NCBI GenBank assembly: GCA_964540815.1
Contig: CAZIOH010000018.1
Span: 20,137 to 84,136, forward strand
DNA: 64,000 bases
Source: CAZIOH01 sp964540815
GTDB lineage: Bacteria > Myxococcota_A > Polyangia > Fen-1088
Direction of reading: 5' to 3'
The stretch's first letter is position 1, and each line of letters opens with the position of its first letter. The translations under genes and the position numbers were made by a program. Below are positions 1 through 7,461 of the stretch, piece by piece. Below the pieces are notes generated by a model. It saw only the letters and a program-made list of their open reading frames with translations, was not told where the DNA came from and did no database searches.

Positions 1-34
1 TGGTTGAACAGGGGCTCCATTCAGTTCCTTCCCC

Positions 35-352
35 TCATATGCCCATGCGCATGATTTCTTGATACGCGTCCACCAGCTTGTTGCGGACCTTCATGGCGAG
101 GCGCATGCCCACGTCGGCTTTCTCGAGGGCGAGCGCCATCTCGTGCAGGTTCCCGCCGCCGAGGGCCACCCGTTCGGCCTGGACGTCCGCGCTCGCCTGC
201 AGCTCATCGACCTTCTGGATGGCGTTGCCGAGGGTGTCGGCGAATCCGTTGACGCCGGACGCTGCCTCGGCCCGCTCGATGCCGCCGATCGCGGCCTCGG
301 GCGACATGCCGCCCGCGGCTCGCGAGATGGTGCCGATGGTCTCTGCGCTCAT
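35..352 (-). CDS. fliE: FliE, rod/MS-ring junction protein
   Basis: FliE joins the MS ring (FliF) to the proximal rod and is exported by the type III apparatus. The 105-residue product has the family's usual length. Its conserved half is visible: a Gly-Phe-Ala-Asp segment near residue 36, a central helix, and the C-terminal stretch with VGMRLAMKVRNKLVDAYQEI and MRMGI at the extreme end. The ATG at 350-352 gives a normal N-terminus without a signal peptide, as expected for a type III substrate. It is the last gene of a minus-strand cluster after flgB and flgC; the next gene downstream lies outside the window. The family is also found in some non-flagellar type III systems of myxobacteria, so the name does not prove swimming motility. 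Confidence 0.93.
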   Translation of the reverse strand: MSAETIGTISRAAGGMSPEAAIGGIERAEAASGVNGFADTLGNAIQKVDELQASADVQAERVALGGGNLHEMALALEKADVGMRLAMKVRNKLVDAYQEIMRMGI

Positions 353-427
353 GGGATGGTTGGTTCCTGGTTCTGCGGTGGAAGGAGGTGCAAGCGGTGG
401 GCGGCGGCAGGTGGGCGGCGGCGCGCG

Positions 428-862
428 CTAGCGGGCGATGTCGAGGCCGCGCTGGGCCATGCTCTTCAAGGTGTCGATCGCGGTGGCGTTGGCCTCGTAG
501 CTGCGGGAAGCAGACATCAGGTTCACCACCTCGTGCACCGGATTGACGTTGGGGAAGGTCACGAAGCCCTCGGGGTCGGCGTCGGGGTGCCCGGGGCTGT
601 AGACGCGCTTGCCAGGGGTGGTGTCGGCGACGATGGCCGAGACCTGCGCCTCGAGCGGAGGGTTGCTGGAGCTCGGCCCCGCCTCTCCGAGCTCGGTCGG
701 GAAGGCGACCGCCTGGATCACCGGATCGAGCCGCTGGTAGGCGCCGCCGGCCGCGGTCCGGGTGGTCTCGGCGTTGGCGAGGTTGGAGGTGGCCAGGTTC
801 ACGCGCGTGCGCTCGACCCCGAGGCCGGCCCCGCTGATCCGCAGCGCGGTCAGGAAGTCCAT
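428..862 (-). CDS. flgC: FlgC, proximal rod protein
   Basis: FlgC is a proximal rod subunit exported by the type III apparatus. The 144-residue product starts MDFLTALRISGAGL and contains the signature segment VNLATSNLANAETTRT of the rod/hook family, where Asn-Leu-Ala-Asn marks the N-terminal coiled-coil region. It also has the conserved C-terminal helix (VNLMSASRSYEANATAIDTLKSM). Length and both ends fit FlgC. The start overlaps the flgB stop in the form TGATG, so translation is probably coupled. A 75-bp gap separates it from fliE. Confidence 0.95.
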   Translation of the reverse strand: MDFLTALRISGAGLGVERTRVNLATSNLANAETTRTAAGGAYQRLDPVIQAVAFPTELGEAGPSSSNPPLEAQVSAIVADTTPGKRVYSPGHPDADPEGFVTFPNVNPVHEVVNLMSASRSYEANATAIDTLKSMAQRGLDIAR

Positions 863-1293
863 CAGGCGGCTCCGTCCGAGACCACGTAGCGCAGGATCGC
901 CAGCTTCTTGCCGGCGGCCTTGGCGCTGGCCCCGTACTGCAGCGAGTTCTCGGCCAGCCCCGCCATGGTGCGATCCACGTCGACCTGGTTGCCGTCGAAG
1001 CTCGGGCTCGTACCGGCCGAATCGCTCACCAGGGCCGAGGCCGCGGTCATCGCCCGCGAGGCAGAGTCGGCGGCGGCTCCGTTCGGTCCGAGGTGCATGG
1101 GGCTGGTGGCGCTGAGCGCGTCGGCCGAATCCGTGGCGTGCGCGGCCGCCATGGCCTGAGCGAAGTCCAGCGCCATCGGCCGGTAGCCCGGGGTGTCCGA
1201 GTTGGCGATGTTGCCGGCCAGCACGTTGTGCTCGACCAGCCGCACGTCGAGTGACTCCTGCAGCCGTGTCAAAGTCGTGTCGAAGAGTTTCAT
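862..1293 (-). CDS. flgB: FlgB, proximal rod protein
   Basis: FlgB is a proximal rod subunit. The product is 143 residues beginning MKLFDTTLTRLQESL. It contains NVLAGNIANSDTPGYR, the classical rod-protein N-terminal motif, and a C-terminal helix rich in Ala and Lys that would pair with the N-terminal helix. An upstream in-frame GTG/ATG extension to 1344 exists but adds a basic segment foreign to the family, so the ATG at 1291-1293 was chosen. That ATG overlaps the stop of the upstream sigma-54 activator by 4 bp (ATGA), suggesting translational coupling between regulator and rod genes. Confidence 0.94.
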   Translation of the reverse strand: MKLFDTTLTRLQESLDVRLVEHNVLAGNIANSDTPGYRPMALDFAQAMAAAHATDSADALSATSPMHLGPNGAAADSASRAMTAASALVSDSAGTSPSFDGNQVDVDRTMAGLAENSLQYGASAKAAGKKLAILRYVVSDGAA

Positions 1294-2636
1294 TTTCGGC
1301 CCTCGTGTGGTTTTTCCGGCGCGCCGGACGCTTCTGCGAGACACGACTGCGAAGACCGTGCCAGCGTCGCGGATCTGACACGCACCTCGACCGGTCCGAT
1401 CGTGCCCGGCAAGAGCTGCCGCCCGGAAATCCCTGCCGCGCCCGCGGGTGGTGGGTCCTCGGTGGAGGTGAGCAGCTCCGGGTGGTGTCGGTAGAAGCTG
1501 AGCTTGTTGCGCAAGGTGCGCACGCTGATGCCGAGCCTTCGTGCGGCGTGCGTTCGGTTGCCACCATCGCGACGCAAGGCCTCGGCGATGGCCAGGCGCT
1601 CGAGCGCGCCGAGATCGAGCGGCAATCCCTCGGGCAGTCGCCCGGGCTCCGCGGCCACCCCCGGGCGCCCCTGGGCCCCACCCGAGGTCCCGATCGCCGA
1701 CGCGCCCGGGGTCCCGAACGACGACGGCCAGAACGTCGAGGCTGCCGAAGCCGACGCCGCCAGCGAGGTCGGGGGCGAGTGGATTCCCGGCGTGGTGGCC
1801 TCGGCGGGCAGGTCCAGCTCATCGGCGCCGAGCACCGGCCGGCGGCAGCGCACCAGCGCCCGCTCGAGGATGTTGCCGAGCTCGCGCACGTTCCCGGGGA
1901 AGGTGTACCGCCCGAGCGCCTGCAGGGCCTCGGCGCTCAGCACCGGCGCGCTGCGACCGAGCCCGTCGGAGACCACGCGCACGAGCTGCTCGGCCAGGGC
2001 CGGGATGTCCTCGGCGCGGTCACGCAGAGGTGGCAGCACGATCGGGAACACGTTCAGCCGGTAGTACAGATCGGTGCGGAACTCGCGGGCCGCCACCATC
2101 TCGGCCAGCGAACGGTTCGAGGTGGCGATGATCCGCACGTCCACCGGGATGGGACGCCGACCGCCCACCCGATCCACCTCCCGCTCCTGCAGCACCCGCA
2201 GCAGCTTGGCCTGCAGGGTGAGGGGCAGCTCCGAGATCTCGTCGAGCAGCAGCGTCCCCTTGTCCGCCAGCTCGATGCGACCGAGGCGGCGCTCGGTCGC
2301 GCCGGTGAAGGCCCCACGCTCGTGCCCGAACAGCTCGCCCTCGAGCAGCTCGGCCGGCAGCGCCGCACAGTTGATCGCGACCCACGGCCCCCGGGCCCGC
2401 GCCGAGCACTGGTGGATGTAGCGCGACAGGACCTCCTTGCCGGTGCCGCTCTCGCCGGAGATGAGGACGGTGGTGCTGGCCAGGGCCACGTCCTCGGCGG
2501 CCGCCATCACCTCGCGCATGGCGGCGCTGAGGAAGCTCTCACCCCCGAGGACGGGGACCGTGGCGCCGCGACCCCGTCCAGCGGCGCGCGCGCCGGCCGG
2601 GAACCAGGCCGTGCTCGGAGCCACGGGGGCGCTCAT
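1290..2636 (-). CDS. Sigma-54 activator without receiver domain (FlgR/FleQ-like)
   Basis: A 448-residue bacterial enhancer-binding protein that would hydrolyse ATP to open promoters bound by RNA polymerase with sigma-54. Walker A is GESGTGKE (residues 61-68). The sigma-54 contact loop GAFTGA is intact (108-113). Walker B lies in GTLLLDEISEL, followed by an arginine-finger region FRTDLYYRLNVFPI. A low-complexity Ala/Ser/Gly linker (about 285-330) precedes a Fis-type helix-turn-helix (NRTHAARRLGISVRTLRNKL). There is no receiver or GAF domain; only about 30 residues precede the AAA+ domain, so activity must be controlled in trans or constitutively. Sitting in a stop/start overlap with flgB, it most likely drives this rod or export cluster. 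Confidence 0.88.
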   Translation of the reverse strand: MSAPVAPSTAWFPAGARAAGRGRGATVPVLGGESFLSAAMREVMAAAEDVALASTTVLISGESGTGKEVLSRYIHQCSARARGPWVAINCAALPAELLEGELFGHERGAFTGATERRLGRIELADKGTLLLDEISELPLTLQAKLLRVLQEREVDRVGGRRPIPVDVRIIATSNRSLAEMVAAREFRTDLYYRLNVFPIVLPPLRDRAEDIPALAEQLVRVVSDGLGRSAPVLSAEALQALGRYTFPGNVRELGNILERALVRCRRPVLGADELDLPAEATTPGIHSPPTSLAASASAASTFWPSSFGTPGASAIGTSGGAQGRPGVAAEPGRLPEGLPLDLGALERLAIAEALRRDGGNRTHAARRLGISVRTLRNKLSFYRHHPELLTSTEDPPPAGAAGISGRQLLPGTIGPVEVRVRSATLARSSQSCLAEASGAPEKPHEGRK

Positions 2637-4105
2637 CGCTTGTTCTCCTGGCTGGCGACCGTTCGCCCGGCGGCGGCCGGTGGATTCAGGACCGCCCGCG
2701 CCTTGCCGAGCGCGGCCTGGCTCTCCTTCAGCACCGCGGAGATGGTGGAGGCCTCGTTCTCGATGGCACCGCGCACCGCCGGCGAGACCTCGCTCAGATC
2801 GCCGTTGCCGGTGGCGAGACGAACCGCCTTGCTCCAGCGCGGCGTCGCCAGCGTCTGCGCGGGCAGCCGGGTCTCGGCGTACTCCACCACCAGCCGCGCG
2901 CGGGCCCAGTTCTGGCCCGACAGGAACATCTCGGTGGTGAGGAGCAGGTGCTCACCGAGGTGGGCGGGTGGCACCTGCGGCGCCAGCGCCGAGAGCAGAT
3001 TTCCCGCGAACATGGTGGCTCCCGCCCGGGCGATCACCGGAGCGGCCGCCTGGCCCATCTCGAGGGCGAACGGACCCTTGTCCCAGCCGGGGAGGTTGAG
3101 ATACAGCTCGATGAGCCCGTCGTCGCGCGCGGCCTCCTCGGCGCTGGGCTTGCCGCGCCGAGCCCCGGACTCGCGCAAGCCGGCGAGGACGATCCGTCGG
3201 CAGAGGATCTCGCCGTTCTCCCGGCAGATGCTGGCGAGCCCCTGCGCGCGCGACTGGCGGGTCATGATGTCGATGGCCGCCGAGGTGCGCCCCATGTACG
3301 TCTCCACCCGGGCCGAGCGCATGAGGAGCTCGGCCCGCAGGGGCTCGGGCAGGCCCTGCGGATTGAAGACCTCCGCGACCGATCCGGTCGTCCCCAGGCA
3401 GCTCCCGTTGATCTCGCAGATGCGCGCGGTGGCCACCCGTCCGAACGCGCCCACGCCGCCCACCCGCTCGTACCAGCCGAGCGCCACCGCCGGATCTCCG
3501 ATGCCGAGCGCCAGATCTCCGAGGCGCAGGCAGGCCACCTGCCGCCCGGGGGTCTCGAGCGCGGCGCGAAAGTGCATGGCCGCCACCAGGCGGTGCCCGG
3601 CCTTGAGCTCGCACTCGCCCTGCGCCGCCTCGCTCACGCCCGGGCAGGCCTGCCCGAGCCCCGAGCGCCACGGCTCGAAGTGGTAGGAGACGGGGCCGTC
3701 GAGCCCGGTCCGCCAGGGCATCCCGCGCAGCTCGTTGATGTCGAGGTAGCGACGGTCCCCGACGGTGACGAGCTGGGCATCGAAGCGCCGGCTGCGACAC
3801 TGCAGCACCACCTCGCCGTCCACCACCCGGCTGGTCGGACAGATGGCCCCGAGGCCCTTCTCGAGGTGGGCCCGCAGCGCCGCCGGATCGTCTCCGTTCA
3901 CCTGGAGGCGAATCGTCTGGGCCAGGGCGTCGACCGCCAGCTGCAAGGGTCCGCGGGTGTGGGGGAGCACCACCCGCTCGGTGGTCTCGGTGGTGGTCAC
4001 CCGCACGGCCCGCGGCGGCGGAAGCGCGGCGCCGAGCGCCTCGGGGGAGCTCGGCAGCGCCAGGAGCCCGACCCACGTCAGGATTGCGACGACTCTTGCG
4101 ACCAT
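2633..4105 (-). CDS. Exported TPR-type protein of the flagellar/T3SS cluster
   Basis: A 490-residue protein of unknown function. From the chosen ATG (4103-4105) it opens with a typical signal peptide (MVARVVAILTWVGLLAL, then Ala-Leu-Gly-Ala), so it is probably periplasmic. A longer reading to 4198 would bury that signal and was rejected. The middle has helical-repeat character with tetratricopeptide-like segments (for example ALGWYERVGGVGAFGRVATA), and the C-terminal third is helical and Ala-rich. Several Cys residues around positions 80-240 may form disulfides. Its stop overlaps the start of the following activator (ATGA). Proteins of this kind accompany sigma-54 regulators in deltaproteobacterial motility clusters; a scaffold role is inference only. 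Confidence 0.6.
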   Translation of the reverse strand: MVARVVAILTWVGLLALPSSPEALGAALPPPRAVRVTTTETTERVVLPHTRGPLQLAVDALAQTIRLQVNGDDPAALRAHLEKGLGAICPTSRVVDGEVVLQCRSRRFDAQLVTVGDRRYLDINELRGMPWRTGLDGPVSYHFEPWRSGLGQACPGVSEAAQGECELKAGHRLVAAMHFRAALETPGRQVACLRLGDLALGIGDPAVALGWYERVGGVGAFGRVATARICEINGSCLGTTGSVAEVFNPQGLPEPLRAELLMRSARVETYMGRTSAAIDIMTRQSRAQGLASICRENGEILCRRIVLAGLRESGARRGKPSAEEAARDDGLIELYLNLPGWDKGPFALEMGQAAAPVIARAGATMFAGNLLSALAPQVPPAHLGEHLLLTTEMFLSGQNWARARLVVEYAETRLPAQTLATPRWSKAVRLATGNGDLSEVSPAVRGAIENEASTISAVLKESQAALGKARAVLNPPAAAGRTVASQENKR

Positions 4106-4129
4106 CTTGCCCACGGTTCTCGTTCGACT

Positions 4130-4145
4130 GCACCCGTCGTGCCGG
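4130..4145 (-). promoter_or_regulatory. Candidate sigma-54 (-24/-12) promoter
   Basis: Read on the minus strand, the segment is CGGCACG, four bases, then GTGCA. This agrees with the -24/-12 consensus (TGGCACG-N4-TTGCA) at 10 of 12 fixed positions, including the invariant GG and GC dinucleotides at the right distance. It sits about 25 bp upstream of the TPR gene start at 4105, in front of the cluster that encodes two sigma-54 activators. The short leader would put the transcript start only about 12-15 bases before the ATG. Confidence 0.42.
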
Positions 4146-4215
4146 CTCACCGTCAGGCTTCTGTCGCGACCGGAGCGGCCTGCCACGAGTCGGCGCACGC
4201 GCTCCGCGGGCAGGC

Positions 4216-5625
4216 TCAGGTCCCGTCGGCGGGGCCGGACGGCCGCTGATCGGTCGAGCGCCGCCGCAGCTTCTCGACCAGCGTGGTCCGCCCCATCCCG
4301 AGCAGCTTGGCGGCTTCCTTCTTGTTGCTGCCGGTCTTGGCCAGGGCCGCATTGATGTAGCGGTTCTCGAGCTCGCGCAGCATGGTCGGAAGGTCGATGG
4401 GAAACTGCAAGGTGGGGGTGGGGGTGTTTCCGTGCTCCTCGGTCGGGGCGCCATCGAGGGCCCCGGCCCCGTCCGCCGTGGCGGCCGGCATGGCCGAGGT
4501 CATCGTCGAGGCGGCGGCCAGGCCTTCGGCCCGCATCGCGGAGGCCATCTCGGCGAGCGACGGCAGACTGAAGGTGGCGGAGGGGGGCATGGGCACGCTC
4601 GACGCCGGGGGCCCGGGGACCGGCGGGAGAAACTCGCTGGTCCGCTCGAGCGCCCGCTCACGCTCGGCGGAGCCCTGGGCGTACGCACCCGCGTTCGGGG
4701 CTTGCGGCGCGGCCGGGTGGCGGCCCGCCAGCTGCAGCGTGAGGGTGCCCGTCAGGTCGCCACCCGTGCCCGCGCCGTCGCTCTCCGCCTCGATGCCGCC
4801 TGCGCCGTGCAGGGTACCGAGGTGAGGGGCGCGCAGGGTCATCGGCAGATCGGCCACCCGGATGACGTCGCCCTCGGCGCACACCGACACCCGCTCGACC
4901 AGGTTCTCGAGCTCGCGCACGTTGCCGGGCCAGGCGTAGCCCTCGAGGCACTGCATGACCGCTGCCTCCACCGGACGGGTCTCGCCCCGGCGGGTCCAGA
5001 AGGACATGAAGAGGGGCTGGATGTCGGTCCGGCGCTCGCGCAGGGCGGGCAAGCGGATCGGGCACACGTTGAGCCGGTAGTAGAGATCGCTGCGAAAGCG
5101 CCCGAGCCGAACCTCGTCGGCCAGATCGCGGTTGGTGGCCGCGACGAGCCGAAAGTTGGCCGGCACCGAGTCCGAGCTGCCGATCGGCTCGTAGGTGCGC
5201 TCCTGCAGCAGCCGCAGGAGCTTGACTTGAAGGGACAGCGGCAGCTCCCCGATCTCGTCGAGGAACAAGGTGCCGCCCTCGGCGAGCGCCACCCGGCCGC
5301 GTCGCGCCGCCACGGCCCCGGTGAAGGCGCCCTTGACGTAACCGAAGAGCTCGCTTTCGAGCAGGGTCTCCGGAATCGCGCCGCAGTTGACCGGCACGAA
5401 CGGCCGCGCCGCGCGCGGGCTCCCCGCGTGGATGAAGCGCGCGAAGACCTCCTTGCCGGTGCCCGTCTCGCCCATGAGCAAGACCGTGGCCTCGCTGGCC
5501 GCGATGCGCAGGCAAGTCCGCTTGGTGTCGATGAGGGGACTCTGCGGCCCATGGACCAGCCCCGACCCCTTGGGCCCCGATGTCGGCGACGTCACCGTTG
5601 CAGGCGATTGCGCCATCAGTTCCAT
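4216..5625 (-). CDS. Second sigma-54-dependent activator
   Basis: An AAA+ enhancer-binding protein of 469 residues from the ATG at 5623-5625. Only about 50 residues precede Walker A (GETGTGKE, 52-59). GAFTGA is intact at 99-104, Walker B is in GTLFLDEIGEL, and the arginine-finger region FRSDLYYRLNVCPI follows. A long Pro/Ala/Ser-rich linker of more than 100 residues leads to a Fis-type helix-turn-helix at the C-terminus (SNKKEAAKLLGMGRTTLVEKLRRR). No receiver domain is present. It shares architecture with the activator at 1290-2636 but is not a recent duplicate, since the N-terminus, linker and HTH differ. An in-frame extension to 5799 is repetitive and unlike the family. The second ATG at 5616 is an alternative start. 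Confidence 0.85.
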   Translation of the reverse strand: MELMAQSPATVTSPTSGPKGSGLVHGPQSPLIDTKRTCLRIAASEATVLLMGETGTGKEVFARFIHAGSPRAARPFVPVNCGAIPETLLESELFGYVKGAFTGAVAARRGRVALAEGGTLFLDEIGELPLSLQVKLLRLLQERTYEPIGSSDSVPANFRLVAATNRDLADEVRLGRFRSDLYYRLNVCPIRLPALRERRTDIQPLFMSFWTRRGETRPVEAAVMQCLEGYAWPGNVRELENLVERVSVCAEGDVIRVADLPMTLRAPHLGTLHGAGGIEAESDGAGTGGDLTGTLTLQLAGRHPAAPQAPNAGAYAQGSAERERALERTSEFLPPVPGPPASSVPMPPSATFSLPSLAEMASAMRAEGLAAASTMTSAMPAATADGAGALDGAPTEEHGNTPTPTLQFPIDLPTMLRELENRYINAALAKTGSNKKEAAKLLGMGRTTLVEKLRRRSTDQRPSGPADGT

Positions 5626-5865
5626 CCCCGAAAGGCGTCGATGAAGGCGTCGGTGAAGGCGTCGATATTCGAGTCCAGGTCCAGGTCCATCTCCCCAGGC
5701 CATCGGACCCTGATCCGCAATTCTTAAGACCGAAACCATGAGGGAAGTCGGTTTCGTGACACCCGGCGCCGCATCCTTGACGAGGCGGTGCCGGCCCACC
5801 CGGCCCGGGGATTGCCCTCGCGCACCTGTCCGTGATGGGGTCTACAGGTTTGTGCTGAGCCGCCG

Positions 5866-7398
5866 ATGATCGAAGGCGGGCCCGAGCACCTCGCATGGGT
5901 CTCGCCCCACTCTCCAATGGACGACCACGTGCGTGCTCGCATCGATCCTGCTCCAGCGCTTGGTCCAGCGCCTGGCCCAGCGCTCGGCCCACCGTCCTCC
6001 ACGCGGGCCCCGGCCATGGACCGCCTGCGGATCCTCGATCCAGGACGCTGGCACATCCCGATGTTCGGGCGCCCGAGCGCCAGGCTGATCGCCATCCGGG
6101 GCCGCGCCGGCGCCGGCAAGAGCACCATCGCCGCCAACCTGGCCATCGCGATGGCCCGCCTGCGCTCGCGCGTGGTGCTGATCGATCTCGATCTCGAGAA
6201 CCCGGTGCAGCACCACCTGTTCGGGGTCGGCTCGCCGGTGTCGGGGTTGCGCGCGTTGCTGGAGGACGAGGTCGAGACCCTCGAGCAGGCGCTGACCGCC
6301 ACGTCGGTGCGAAACCTCTACCTCGTCTCGGGCGAGCGCATGGGCGCCCGCACCGCGCCGGCCGACGCCGAGCAACAGCACCGGCTGATGGAGCAGATCT
6401 GGGAGCTCGACGCGGACGTGATCATCGGGGACGTGGGCTCCACCTCGGCCACCGAGCTCGTGGATCTCTTCGCGCTCGGCGCGCTGCGGGTGGTGGTCTC
6501 CGCCCCCGACCCGCGCTCGATCCGGCGGACGTACAACCTCTTCAAGGAGCACGTGATCCGCGAGATCGAGCACGTGGCTGGGGGAACTCCGGACGGCGCC
6601 CTCTTGCTGGCCGGGCTGGCCCACCCGTTCCCTGCGCCGATGCGCGAGCTCCTCGAGAGCATCGCCGGCAGACCCAACATCCGCGAGGCCATCGGGCAAG
6701 CCCTCTGCCAGTTCGGGGGTCGGCTGATCGGCAACCGGGTGCGCAGCTCGGACGAGTCCGATCTGATGCACGCGGCCTCGCGCCTCATGTCCGACTACCT
6801 CGGGATCTCGATCCCCTTGCTCGGGAGCATCGAGGTGAGCCACACCCTCGGGACCGCCCGCTTCCCTGGGCGCCCCTTGCTGCTCGGGTCGGGCGTCGAT
6901 CGGAACGTGCGCTTGTTTCACGACATCGCGGAGCAGCTGCTCGGAGACGAGGCCAGCGCCGACGCGGCCCGCTGCTTCATCCGCCCCGAATCGGACTGGG
7001 CCAACATCCGCTGTGCCTCCCCACCCCAGCTGCGTCACGAGGACTACGAGGGGGGGCCCCTGCCCGCCTCGCTCGGCCTGTACATGCGGCGGCACCCGCG
7101 CTTCGCGGTGGACTGGCATGGCCTGTTCACCGAGGCGGAAGGTCGGGTCACACCGGTCCGGATCTTCGAGATGTCGCGCAGCGGCGCCTCCATCTCGACC
7201 GTCTTCGGCATCCGCGCGGGCGCCCGCGGCACCCTCACCTTCGAGCAGCTCCCGGGCCAGCCGCAGCTCCCGGTGGCGGTGGTCGACGCCCGGCGCCCCT
7301 TCGGGCGGGTGGGGCTCAGCTTCGAGGGCGCCGAGGAGACCGCGGTGGCCGTGGCCGCCGTCGCGTGCGCGCGCGCAGGCAGCACGCCGGCGTTGTAA
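5866..7398 (+). CDS. MinD/FlhG-like ATPase fused to a PilZ domain
   Basis: A 510-residue fusion. Residues about 70-330 form a MinD/ParA-type deviant-Walker ATPase: RGRAGAGKSTIAANLA (P-loop 78-87), the Walker A' aspartate segment VVLIDLDLENPVQH, and later segments typical of FlhG/FleN. Residues about 407-495 look like a PilZ domain, the cyclic-di-GMP sensor: an Arg-rich RRHPR start, then EMSRSGASI in place of the usual D/N-x-S-x-x-G, and a beta-barrel-like tail. FlhG limits flagellar number and position with FlhF; PilZ would let cyclic-di-GMP modulate that. The first 50 residues contain Ala-Leu-Gly-Pro repeats, so a start at 6016 (MDRLR) is possible. It is transcribed away from the activator at 4216-5625, with 240 bp between them. 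Confidence 0.75.
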   Translation: MIEGGPEHLAWVSPHSPMDDHVRARIDPAPALGPAPGPALGPPSSTRAPAMDRLRILDPGRWHIPMFGRPSARLIAIRGRAGAGKSTIAANLAIAMARLRSRVVLIDLDLENPVQHHLFGVGSPVSGLRALLEDEVETLEQALTATSVRNLYLVSGERMGARTAPADAEQQHRLMEQIWELDADVIIGDVGSTSATELVDLFALGALRVVVSAPDPRSIRRTYNLFKEHVIREIEHVAGGTPDGALLLAGLAHPFPAPMRELLESIAGRPNIREAIGQALCQFGGRLIGNRVRSSDESDLMHAASRLMSDYLGISIPLLGSIEVSHTLGTARFPGRPLLLGSGVDRNVRLFHDIAEQLLGDEASADAARCFIRPESDWANIRCASPPQLRHEDYEGGPLPASLGLYMRRHPRFAVDWHGLFTEAEGRVTPVRIFEMSRSGASISTVFGIRAGARGTLTFEQLPGQPQLPVAVVDARRPFGRVGLSFEGAEETAVAVAAVACARAGSTPAL

Positions 7399-7461
7399 CG
7401 CGCCCCGGCCTCCGCGGGTCGCGGCTCGCCAGCGGGTGCGTCGACGGCTAACCTGTCCGTC

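Noticed and set aside
59..889. Long plus-strand frame opposite fliE/flgC
   Set aside because: Arg/Gly/Ala-rich shadow frame caused by GC-rich third positions; it lies opposite clearly recognisable FliE, FlgC and FlgB.
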